Positions 16,826 to 26,567 of a DNA stretch of 64,000 bases are shown one piece after another. The notes below the pieces were generated by a model that did not search any database, had not been told where the DNA came from, and was given only the letters and a program-made list of their open reading frames with translations. The DNA lies in NCBI GenBank assembly GCA_003054665.1, contig QAYY01000011.1:346654-410653 (forward strand), given 5' to 3'. Source of the DNA: Opitutaceae bacterium EW11 (lineage in GTDB: Bacteria; Verrucomicrobiota; Verrucomicrobiia; Opitutales; Opitutaceae). Positions within the stretch are counted from its first letter, which is position 1. Each line of letters starts with the position of its first letter. The position numbers and the translations under genes are program-made.

Positions 16826-19800
16826 CTACTCGAAATCGATGTTGACGATTCGGAACGACCGCGACCGCGTATCCGGCGAAGCCAGCGGGTAGCTCTGATC
16901 GGCGCTCAAGGCCAACTTGGTTTCTTCGACGTCCGAGAGCGGGACGACAAACCTCTCGGTTTTGTCCAGTTGAAGTGAACGTGTCTCGATCTTGCCTGCC
17001 GCTTCCACCGTGAGCGGCAGATCGCTGCGGGCAGGGAAACGAACCACCTCGACGTAGGCTTTGCGGAAACGCTCCGTCGCGGGGAAGGTGAACGAGACGC
17101 GGCGGTCCACCCAACCGTCCGTATCCGCGCGATCAATGCCGAAACGATAGCCCGAGGGATGCCAGCCGCGCGCAAACAGGTCCGAGCGGCTGACGTTTTC
17201 GAACGAGATATTCTTCACCAGGAGCGAACGTTCACGGGTGTCTCCGGTGATGGTGAACACACCATCGGCCTCGAGTTGGACGTCGTTCTTGGTCGCCGGA
17301 ATCAGAGGGAGATACAGGGTCCGGTAGTTCGCTTTCGGAATATTCAGTGTCTCGTACGGCTTGCCGTTCAGACTGACCCGGACGGTGGCCTTGGGCAGGC
17401 TGGCCCAGCCGGGCATCTCGAAATCGAGTTTGAGGACCTTGAAATCGTCGAACGCCGGAGTGGCGATCGAAGCCTTCTGCGCGAGCCAGCCGTCCTCGTC
17501 CATCCCTGTCAGCGTCGCTTTCTCACCCTTCGGGTTCGCGAGTTGGCCGAAACCGGAAAGGTCGGTTTGGTCGTCGATGGCGATTTCGCGAACAAAGGCG
17601 GAGACGGAGCGCTTGTCCTCCTTCTCGTCGTACACTCGGGCCCCGGAGAAGTGCATCGAGATGCTCGTGATGTTGGTCGCCTCCGTGATCAGGCGGGTGA
17701 GTTTGAACTCGCCGCTCTTCAGGTGGACGACCTCGGTCGGCTTGTCGTTGATCGAGACTGTCAGATCGACGCCGTCCTTCTGAAACTCCGGCAGGTCGGG
17801 AACGAAACCTTTGAAGGTGAGAACCTGGCCGGGATGCGACGGGCCCATCTTGAAATAGGCGTCCTGTCCGATCCATCCGTCCTCGAACAACCCGGAGTAT
17901 TCGAGTCCTGGGTACTTCGAAAGATCCCACGGGAAGCTGGAGATGCGGGTCGGGCGCGGCAGCGCCTGATACTGCTCGTCGGTGATGACCGAAATATCGC
18001 GCGTGAAACCGACGAGGCGGCGGTCATCCAGGTTGTACTTGTTGCCGTAGAGCCGCATCAGCCCGGTCTTTTCCTTCGCGATGGGCGCGGCCTTCTCGTT
18101 GAAGTCGACTGTGATGTAGGCCTGCTGTTCGAAGTACTCCGGCTTGATGATGGGCGACACGACGCGCGCGGAACCGTGGCCGACGAAGGGAAGCTTGTAG
18201 TCGTCTTCGCCGATCACCACCGCGTGGTCCGGCAGCTTCGAGCGACCGTAGCCCAGCGACGTGCAGGTGAAGTCGATCATCACACGCAGCTTTGGCGACG
18301 GGTGGATGATCTGGAACAGGTTGTACCGGCCCGTGCCGTGGAAATAGACTTTTTTGTGCGTGATCGGCTCGGGCTCGCGCTGGAAGAATGCCGCCTTGAA
18401 ACGAGCAGAGGAGTAATAGTGTGGGCTCAGTTCCGAGTGGATGAAGACCAGCCGGTCCTTCAGTTCGCTCTCGAGCTTGTACTGGTACATGTTCTCGTAC
18501 CGCCAGCCCGTGCCCGGGTTCGCCTTGTTGAAGTGGTCGAGATCCGCACGCACCGCCACGAACAGCCGGTCGCCGTAGCTGAGGTGGCGAGAACTGGTTT
18601 CCGTCCAATTGTTGTCCAGCTTCTGGATCGACATCACTCGGTAATCGGGGACGTCGCCCTTCATCAGCTCGTCGGGGAGGAGGAACCGCAACATCGCGAG
18701 TTTCTCGATGATACGCGCTTGCGGGCCGAGGTCGGGATCGGGCGTCCGCAGGAACTTCAACACCGCGATATTGGCGATGTTGTCCATGTAGCTGCGGGAG
18801 AGGAAACGCGTGTCGATGCCCTGCGTGTACTGCGAAAGCATCTTTGCCGTGACGACGTTGCTGATATCGCTCTCGATGCCGCCGTACTTCAGATCCTTCG
18901 GAGGCGTGAAGCGGACGCCCAGTTCGGAGGCGCCCACAACTTCGGTGAGGCCGCCGCCGTACGTGCCGAGGGACGCGTAGGAGTAGTAGACGTGCGACGG
19001 GATCGTGCAGGCGATGTAGATGCCCATCACGACGGCGCCCTTGCGCGGCGAGTAGCGTGCCATCAGCCAGGCGAAGCCTTGGGCGAGGAACAGTGTGACG
19101 ACCGGCTGGGCGAACATCGCCAGCTTGAACAAGCCGAAGTCCTGGCCCTTGAAGAAGAGGAAGAACCCGAGCGGGAACATGACTGCCGCCAGGTACCCGA
19201 CGGGCGAGTTCTGCATCACGTTCGAGAAGGCGCGGGCAAGAAGGTAGACGAGAAGCACGCTGCCGACGACGATCTGGATCGAGATCAGCGGATCGATGCC
19301 GACGACGCCGAAGGGGTGGAGACCGACGAGCATCGGGATGAACGAAGGCACCAGAGTCCACGGGAACAGCACCAAGCCGCCGGCCTGATCGTTGATTTCG
19401 GTCATCGCACCCAGGCCGGCGGAGCCGACCGACTGCATGACCAGCGTATTCACGAACTCATACGTGCTCGTTCCGAGAAAGAGGAACGTGAGCACTGCGG
19501 CGCCGACGATGAACAGCGCGTAGCCCTTGAGCTTTGCCGTGGCGGTATAACGCAGCCGGACGGCGAAGAGGAGAATCGAAAGCGCGACGAAGGGCGAGAC
19601 CTCGGGGTAGAGAATGCCGAGGCAGCAGGTCAGGATGCCTGCCAGCACCAGCTTTCTCGGATTGAGCGAGCGGGTGGTCAGCAGCACCGACGAGGTGGCG
19701 AGGAGAAGAGCGATACCGCCCACCTGGGCGATGAGCTGGTAGAGCGTGCCCAGTCCGAAGAGGGGGCTCATCGCGAAGAGGGCGCATCCGAGGAGCGCGA

Positions 19801-20449
19801 TCTTGCGGTGGCGGCCGCGGTAGACCGCCGCGGCGCCCAGGGCGAAGATCTGAAGCATGCTGAGCATCAGGATCGCCGGCATGAAAACCTCGTGAGGATT
19901 GAGGCCGGTCAGGGAGGAGACCCACGACACCGTCAGCTCCGAACCGGGCCGGATCTGCTGCAGCGCGTGCATGTACCAGTAGTGCTGCGCGTAGTCCGAT
20001 CCCTCGAGCTGGGTTTGCAGCGGGATGTCGTAGTAGCCGTGGTTTAGGAAACGATCGGCGGCCAGACAGTAGTTGGCCATGTCGTCGTTGCCGTACGAAA
20101 TCCAGTTGAAGCCGAAGCGCAGCAGCGGCCAGCCGGTGTAAAGCAGGTAACCGCAGACGATGAGGAAGAACGGCGCCAGTTTCCGCCACGGAAGCTTCGG
20201 TCTCCGCCAGACAAATACAGCCGCCGCCGCCAGGCCCAACGCGACGGTCAGCCAGGGGCCGAACGTCCGGACCGGGATGCCCCACACATTCAGCCGCGTC
20301 ATGATCGAGACGAGCAGCGCCAGACCGACGGTGGGCGCGATGAACCAGCTCCAGAGCAGCCCTTGGCGCGGCTTGAGCGCGCTGACGACTGCCTGACCGA
20401 TGAAGGTCAAGTAGAGGAAGAGGCCGATAACGAGCAGGATGGCGATCAT
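16826..20449 (-). CDS. Very large membrane protein with three C-terminal beta repeats
   Basis: 1207 residues. The N-terminal 1-500 region is polytopic, with about twelve spans and a 'NDDMANYCLAADR' loop (about 121-133) that could hold an acidic catalytic site. A mixed extracytoplasmic region (about 510-845) follows, then three tandem beta modules (about 846-960, 978-1085, 1100-1207). Each has 'DGW' near its start (857-859, 986-988, 1111-1113) and ends in an 'RS-x-x-x-V-x-x-I' strand. The architecture suggests a GT-C-like transferase or related surface-glycan enzyme with sugar-binding modules; no biochemical assignment is possible. The gene lies about 100 nt downstream of the double glycosyltransferase gene. 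Confidence 0.75.
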   Translation of the reverse strand: MIAILLVIGLFLYLTFIGQAVVSALKPRQGLLWSWFIAPTVGLALLVSIMTRLNVWGIPVRTFGPWLTVALGLAAAAVFVWRRPKLPWRKLAPFFLIVCGYLLYTGWPLLRFGFNWISYGNDDMANYCLAADRFLNHGYYDIPLQTQLEGSDYAQHYWYMHALQQIRPGSELTVSWVSSLTGLNPHEVFMPAILMLSMLQIFALGAAAVYRGRHRKIALLGCALFAMSPLFGLGTLYQLIAQVGGIALLLATSSVLLTTRSLNPRKLVLAGILTCCLGILYPEVSPFVALSILLFAVRLRYTATAKLKGYALFIVGAAVLTFLFLGTSTYEFVNTLVMQSVGSAGLGAMTEINDQAGGLVLFPWTLVPSFIPMLVGLHPFGVVGIDPLISIQIVVGSVLLVYLLARAFSNVMQNSPVGYLAAVMFPLGFFLFFKGQDFGLFKLAMFAQPVVTLFLAQGFAWLMARYSPRKGAVVMGIYIACTIPSHVYYSYASLGTYGGGLTEVVGASELGVRFTPPKDLKYGGIESDISNVVTAKMLSQYTQGIDTRFLSRSYMDNIANIAVLKFLRTPDPDLGPQARIIEKLAMLRFLLPDELMKGDVPDYRVMSIQKLDNNWTETSSRHLSYGDRLFVAVRADLDHFNKANPGTGWRYENMYQYKLESELKDRLVFIHSELSPHYYSSARFKAAFFQREPEPITHKKVYFHGTGRYNLFQIIHPSPKLRVMIDFTCTSLGYGRSKLPDHAVVIGEDDYKLPFVGHGSARVVSPIIKPEYFEQQAYITVDFNEKAAPIAKEKTGLMRLYGNKYNLDDRRLVGFTRDISVITDEQYQALPRPTRISSFPWDLSKYPGLEYSGLFEDGWIGQDAYFKMGPSHPGQVLTFKGFVPDLPEFQKDGVDLTVSINDKPTEVVHLKSGEFKLTRLITEATNITSISMHFSGARVYDEKEDKRSVSAFVREIAIDDQTDLSGFGQLANPKGEKATLTGMDEDGWLAQKASIATPAFDDFKVLKLDFEMPGWASLPKATVRVSLNGKPYETLNIPKANYRTLYLPLIPATKNDVQLEADGVFTITGDTRERSLLVKNISFENVSRSDLFARGWHPSGYRFGIDRADTDGWVDRRVSFTFPATERFRKAYVEVVRFPARSDLPLTVEAAGKIETRSLQLDKTERFVVPLSDVEETKLALSADQSYPLASPDTRSRSFRIVNIDFE

Positions 20450-20553
20450 GCGTGCAAAACGGGAAAAGTGGAACGAGACCTACCGGGCGGTTCGAAACGC
20501 GCGGAGGGTCGGGCAGTAAAAGTCGACTGACATGGAGGATTCCGGGGCAGGCA

Positions 20554-23547
20554 TCAATACCGGATGCCCATGGCGGCCAACCGGGCGGTGAGCGCGCCGG
20601 TGAACCGCGCTTTCCGGGCATAGTGGTTGATCGTCTGAAAATCGCTGTGCCGGTCGCCGTGAAACCGGCTGCGGATCTTGATCATCTCCTCGTTGCCCAC
20701 CGTGTGAATCTGCTGGCTTGTCTTCTGTTCGCGGTGAACGCGGAAGCAACCCAGGAAGTAGGGGACGCGGACGATCTTGGCGTTCGACTGCTGGAAACGC
20801 GCCAGCAGATCCCAATCGAGGGCGAACTGGAATGAGGGATCGATACCGCCGGCCTTGTCCCAAATCCGCTTCCGCCAGAAGAGGGTTTCCTGGGGAACGT
20901 AGTCGATCCATTCGAGTGTCTTGGGATCGTGGGGCGGCATGATCCACCGGCCGACTTCACGATCCTCGCCGTCGATGATGATCCGATGACCGTAGATCGC
21001 GTCGACGTCCGGATGCTTCGCGAAGTATTCCGCGACGTACCGCAGCGCTCGAGGGGAGATGAAATCGTCGGAATTGAGCCACGCCATCACATCGTCGGGT
21101 CCGAGGTCGTTCTTCAGATGCTCGAAGCCTTTCCGGACGGCGTCGGCCTGGCCTTTGTCGCGGACCGATTCCCAATGGTGCAGGCGGTCCGCGTAGCGCG
21201 CGACGATCTGCGGGGTGGCGTCCTTCGAACCGCCGTCCTGGACCACGTAGTAGAGGTGGGGATACTTCTGGTTCAGCACGCTGAGCATCGTGCTCTCGAT
21301 GAACGCAGCCTGCCCGTACGAGGGCGTGACGATCGCGACCTTAGGCAGCTTCTCAGGACGGAGCCTCGGGGAGGGAAACTTATCCCATTTGATCGGGCGC
21401 GGCTCGTAGTGCTGCAGCACGCCGATCTGCATCCAGTAGTCCTCCACCACTTTCTTGAAGAGCCAGTCGTTGAACGGATCCCAGTACTTCAGCTGGCAGT
21501 GTTTTTTGGCGGCGAGCCAGAGCTTGTTCAGACGCCCCATCGGTGCGGCGGCGTCCATCGCGAGCTGACGGATCACGGCTTCGCGCTCCACGCAGGCGCG
21601 GTGCAGGTTCTGGATGACCGCTTCCTTCTGAGCCAGGAGCTTGGTGAAAAACTTGACCTGCTCCAGCGCGGCGTATCCAGCCGCATAGTTCGACACCGAG
21701 TCGCGGAGCGACTGGATTTCGAGATCTTTCGCCGCCACCAATGCCTCAATGTTCCGAATGTGGGTATCGCGGTCGCTGAACAGCTGGGACCACCGTTCGG
21801 CGTCGGGAGGCAGCTTGGCCAAGATGTCGGCCAGGCGCTTGTTTTCGGTCCCGACATTGGCGATGTGAGCGTCTTTGTCGGCAATCACCGTGCTGAGCTG
21901 GGCGACGGTCGTCTGGAAGTTCTTGATATGTCCGTCCTGCTGGATGATCAGCTGCTCGCGCTCGTTGCAGATCTGTTTGAGCGACGCGATCTCCGCGTCC
22001 TTGGTGTCGGCTTCGGCTTTGAGCTCGGCGATCTCCGCGTCCTTCTCCGCGCATTCCGCCTCGAGTTCGGCCTTGATCGCCTCCATCTCCTGCTTCCGTT
22101 CCTCGGCGGCGCGTTTGAGTCCGGCGATCTCCGAATCCTTCACGTCGGCCGCGTGCTTCAGGCTGCCGATCTCATGGTCCTTCGCGTTCGACTCCTGCTT
22201 GAGGGAGGCGATCTCGTGGTCCTTGGTGTCGGCTTCGCGCTTCAGGGAGACGATTTCGGTGTCCTTGATGTCGGCTTCGCGCTTCAGCTCCTCGATCTTG
22301 TGCTGGCGTTCGACCCGGTCCGTCTGGAGCGCGGCATAGCGCGGCGTGACTGCGTCGATGAAGCGCAGCGTCTCCGCCGAAACGTTTTTCGCCTCCTGGA
22401 CGTGGTCCAGCGGGCCTCGGCGGCTGAGCAGCAGCTCGATCCCCGCGATCACGTCGGCCGTCCGGATCAGCTTCACGCAGGGCGCATCTCCGAAGCGGCA
22501 GTCCCAATTGCACCCGAAGCAGGGGAGTGGTTGGACGACGGATACGGTTCGTTCGCCCACCGGTTTGAAACGCGGCCAGTGTCCGCCGCCGAAGATTCCG
22601 ACGACCGAACGCCCCACCGCCGCCGCAATGTGCATCGCCCCCGTGTCGTGGCCGACATACATCAGCGATTCCGCCAGCAACGCCGCCAAGAGCGGGATCT
22701 CGCCATCGCGGCCCAGCCAAATCGCAGGTGTTTGACCTCCGCGGTGGCGGAGTTCGGTCGTGACGTCATCGATCAGCGCCTGCTCGGAAACGTGCCCCAG
22801 CATCAGGACGGGCAGCTTCTTTTCGCGCTGAAGCCAGAGGATCAACTCCGCGAAATTCGGATTCGGCCACGCCTTGATGGACACGTTGGCGAGTCCACAC
22901 GGGAAAAGCGCGATGAACTGGCCCAGCGGGAGCTTTTTCTCCGCCAGGAACCGCCGTGCTTTCTCCGTCGCTTCGGCTGGAACCGTGAGTTGCGGCGCGG
23001 AACGCGATATCGGTTGCGCGAGGAGGTGATCGACGAGCCGGTGATTGTTGTCCCAATCGAGCTTTCGCTCATCCGCCGGCACGATCTCGTTGAAGGCGGT
23101 CGACCATTCGACGCCGAGTTCCAGTTTGAGCGTGTTGACGAAATGAGGATCGACCGCGCGCCGACCGAGCACGACACGTCTCGCGGCGGGGAAATGCGTG
23201 GCGATCGCGACCTCCAACCATGTGCGGTTCAGCGTCGCCGCTACGACAATGTCCGGCCGAAGCTCGTCGAGCTTGTCGAACGTCGATGCGAGCGCATCGC
23301 GGGAGGCCCCGGGCTGCTGCGTGAAAGGGTTGATCGGCACCACCAGCCACTCCGTTTTTGGGGAAAACAGGGGCGCCAGGGCGTCGTATCCGGGCCGGAC
23401 CAGCATCGTATGGCGGGCGTCGGGCCACGCCGCCTGGAGTTGGGCCAAGGCGGAGGAGAATATCACCAGGTCGCCAAGGGTGTCGGGGCGGATGTAGACG
23501 ATGCTTTTCGGCTGATCGGGCACAGAAAAACGTCCACGTGAAGACAA
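20554..23547 (-). CDS. Bifunctional glycosyltransferase: GT9 domain, long coiled coil, GT2 domain
   Basis: 997 residues in three parts. Residues 16-375 match GT9/ADP-heptose:LPS heptosyltransferases ('IRPDTLGDLVIFSSAL' at 20-35, 'GHDTGAMHIAAAVG' at 299-312, and a four-Cys cluster at about 343-357). Residues 404-660 are a predicted coiled coil containing 14-residue repeats of the pattern L-K-x-x-A-D-x-K-D-x-E-I-x-S. Residues 734-960 are a GT2 domain ('VTPSYGQAAFIESTMLSVLNQ-' type opening, D-G-G-S, and N-S-D-D at 825-828). The start is uncertain: a TTG at 23547 or a GTG at 23523. The enzyme is presumably cytosolic and acts on lipid-linked or core oligosaccharide. Confidence 0.88.
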   Translation of the reverse strand: MSSRGRFSVPDQPKSIVYIRPDTLGDLVIFSSALAQLQAAWPDARHTMLVRPGYDALAPLFSPKTEWLVVPINPFTQQPGASRDALASTFDKLDELRPDIVVAATLNRTWLEVAIATHFPAARRVVLGRRAVDPHFVNTLKLELGVEWSTAFNEIVPADERKLDWDNNHRLVDHLLAQPISRSAPQLTVPAEATEKARRFLAEKKLPLGQFIALFPCGLANVSIKAWPNPNFAELILWLQREKKLPVLMLGHVSEQALIDDVTTELRHRGGQTPAIWLGRDGEIPLLAALLAESLMYVGHDTGAMHIAAAVGRSVVGIFGGGHWPRFKPVGERTVSVVQPLPCFGCNWDCRFGDAPCVKLIRTADVIAGIELLLSRRGPLDHVQEAKNVSAETLRFIDAVTPRYAALQTDRVERQHKIEELKREADIKDTEIVSLKREADTKDHEIASLKQESNAKDHEIGSLKHAADVKDSEIAGLKRAAEERKQEMEAIKAELEAECAEKDAEIAELKAEADTKDAEIASLKQICNEREQLIIQQDGHIKNFQTTVAQLSTVIADKDAHIANVGTENKRLADILAKLPPDAERWSQLFSDRDTHIRNIEALVAAKDLEIQSLRDSVSNYAAGYAALEQVKFFTKLLAQKEAVIQNLHRACVEREAVIRQLAMDAAAPMGRLNKLWLAAKKHCQLKYWDPFNDWLFKKVVEDYWMQIGVLQHYEPRPIKWDKFPSPRLRPEKLPKVAIVTPSYGQAAFIESTMLSVLNQKYPHLYYVVQDGGSKDATPQIVARYADRLHHWESVRDKGQADAVRKGFEHLKNDLGPDDVMAWLNSDDFISPRALRYVAEYFAKHPDVDAIYGHRIIIDGEDREVGRWIMPPHDPKTLEWIDYVPQETLFWRKRIWDKAGGIDPSFQFALDWDLLARFQQSNAKIVRVPYFLGCFRVHREQKTSQQIHTVGNEEMIKIRSRFHGDRHSDFQTINHYARKARFTGALTARLAAMGIRY
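21975..22296 (-). repeat. Imperfect 42-bp tandem repeats encoding the coiled-coil linker
   Basis: Within the double glycosyltransferase gene, six near-identical 14-codon units begin at residues 421, 435, 449, 463, 477 and 491, with a further unit at 509 and a partial one at 523; an extra four residues break the period at 491-508. Units at the 421 and 435 positions are the most alike. Such arrays can vary in copy number by slippage. Confidence 0.7.
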
Positions 23548-23711
23548 GCCCGGTTCATAGGCGAGCCTGTTTTACCAGCGTACCGGAGGAGTGGCGACAG
23601 GCCTCCCGGTTGGGCACGCGAAGTGCCGCGCGGCCCGGACGGGATGCGAGAGGCCTTCGACGCACTTTTCCGCACCAAGCCGAGCCTCATGAAACTATGG
23701 GACCGGGGCGT

Positions 23712-24230
23712 TTATTCGCCGCGTTTTGCCGCCTCGATGATTTCCCGGGCCCGTTTCGGCCCGCTGCGCCTGACGACGTTGAAGGCCTTTCCATCCACCG
23801 CGTTGTAGTTGGCGAAAAACGCCTCGATTTCGCGGAGAGCGTCAGGCGGAAGTTCGGACAGAGTCTGATCGTCCTGCTCCTGCCGACTGACCAGAGTCTT
23901 GGCGATGAGCCGGTCATTCCGCTCGGACTTTCGTCCTTCCGACTGGCGCGCTTCAATCACCCCGAGCAGCCGACAGCGAAGCAGGCAGCCGGCAAACGCA
24001 GGCTCCTCCATCAGCACGAGCACGTCGAGCGGGTCGCCGTCTTCCGCTAGCGTGCCGGGAATGAAACCGAAGTCGTAGGGGAAACTCATCCCGAGCGGCA
24101 GCACCTTTCGGAGCAGAAACAGGCCGGATTCGGGATCGAAGCTGTATTTGTTGCGAGACCCCCGCGGCGTCTCGATCACCACCTGAAGGGAGCCGTCATC
24201 GGAAAAGGAGGGCAGTTTTTCCAGATTCAC
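23712..24230 (-). CDS. ppa: Inorganic pyrophosphatase (family I)
   Basis: 172 residues with the family I signature D-G-D-P-L-D-V (about 63-69) and the surrounding 'YDFGFIPGTLAEDGDPLDVL' block. Metal-binding Asp residues are present, and 'SERNDRLIA' and 'FFANYNAVDGK' follow as in soluble PPases. It hydrolyses PPi released by nucleotidyl transfer and sugar activation, in the cytosol. The start codon is GTG at 24228-24230, 4 nt after the stop of the DUF421 gene, so the two genes form an operon. Length and motifs are intact. Confidence 0.92.
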   Translation of the reverse strand: MNLEKLPSFSDDGSLQVVIETPRGSRNKYSFDPESGLFLLRKVLPLGMSFPYDFGFIPGTLAEDGDPLDVLVLMEEPAFAGCLLRCRLLGVIEARQSEGRKSERNDRLIAKTLVSRQEQDDQTLSELPPDALREIEAFFANYNAVDGKAFNVVRRSGPKRAREIIEAAKRGE

Positions 24231-24234
24231 GACT

Positions 24235-24804
24235 TCAGCCCTCGATTTCGATTTTCACGGTCTGGACGCCGTTTTCCACTGCCACCGTAGCTGCGTGCGG
24301 AGTTCGAATGACGCTGATATCGCCGCTGCGTTCGAGGACGGCCAGCCGCACCAGCTTCGGATCCGTCAACGATCCGTTGGACCTCAGGTCCTCCTGCAGA
24401 TCGTGCACCGAGAGGTGGTGGCGCTTGAGCAGCTCCAGATCGACCTGCCCATCCTGAATGACGACGGCCGAATGCCCTTTCACCCATTGTCCGAAACGGT
24501 GGTTCCAGCAGGCCAGGCGGGTGATGCCGTTGTGAAGAAGAACGAGCAGGAACCCCACCCAGAGCGTAGAGAAAAACGGCGCCGAGCCGTTGATCGCACG
24601 GGCGAGCGTCGAGGCCAGAACGAAGGTGAGGAGGATATCGAGAGCGTTCTTGGAGGCGAAAAAACGCTTGTGGGCCAGCCGGAGCATGAGCAACGCCGCC
24701 CCGAAAACCACCACGGCCCGGAGGCTGATCTGAAAAGCCGTGAGATGCCTCGGCTCCACACTCAGCCCAAGCCACGGGTCGAGAACCTGATGTATCCAGT
24801 CCAT
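24235..24804 (-). CDS. DUF421 family membrane protein (YetF-like)
   Basis: About 189 residues from the ATG at 24804; the frame extends 48 low-complexity codons upstream, which I consider non-coding. Three N-terminal spans (about 23-45, 52-70, 72-95) are followed by a cytosolic beta domain beginning 'GHSAVVIQDGQVD' and containing 'LLKRHHLSVHDLQEDLR', which is diagnostic of DUF421. The family's role is poorly defined; some members affect spore or envelope properties. It is the first gene of a two-gene operon with inorganic pyrophosphatase. Confidence 0.85.
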   Translation of the reverse strand: MDWIHQVLDPWLGLSVEPRHLTAFQISLRAVVVFGAALLMLRLAHKRFFASKNALDILLTFVLASTLARAINGSAPFFSTLWVGFLLVLLHNGITRLACWNHRFGQWVKGHSAVVIQDGQVDLELLKRHHLSVHDLQEDLRSNGSLTDPKLVRLAVLERSGDISVIRTPHAATVAVENGVQTVKIEIEG

Positions 24805-25029
24805 GGGGTTTTGCACCGAAGCGCTTGGTGCACTGCGGCTTGACCTGGATGCGATGGTGGGGTTCGCAGGCGGGCGAAAACTTCGCTTTAGGGGCTCTGC
24901 ACTCGTCTCCGACGTCATCCCGGGCGTTGTTTTCGCGTCTCTCTTCACCTACCGAGCGTATCCGGTTCCAGGAGTTCCAACTGTGACAAACCTGCACAGG
25001 TGCTTGACCGACAGGCTGCATTGGAGTGA

Positions 25030-26460
<1,431 letters not shown>

Positions 26461-26567
26461 ACTCACCCCGCTTCAGCCGGGCAGCGGTTCGCCACGCGGG
26501 TTGCGAGCGGCGTACCCCGGCTGCCGTTCTTCGCGGATTCGTCCTTTAGTTTCCCTCCACCGACTTC

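Noticed and set aside
17159-20047. Long open frame (over 950 codons) on the plus strand opposite the 1207-residue gene
   Set aside because: Antisense shadow in GC-rich DNA: the composition is Arg/Asp/Glu-rich with no membrane or domain pattern, while the minus strand has a coherent protein.
21975-22296. CRISPR-like array of regularly spaced repeats
   Set aside because: The repeats are contiguous 42-bp coding units without spacers, in frame with a coiled coil; no cas genes.
20929-23541. Plus-strand frame of ~870 codons opposite the double glycosyltransferase
   Set aside because: Mirror of the coiled-coil codon bias; no recognisable domain.
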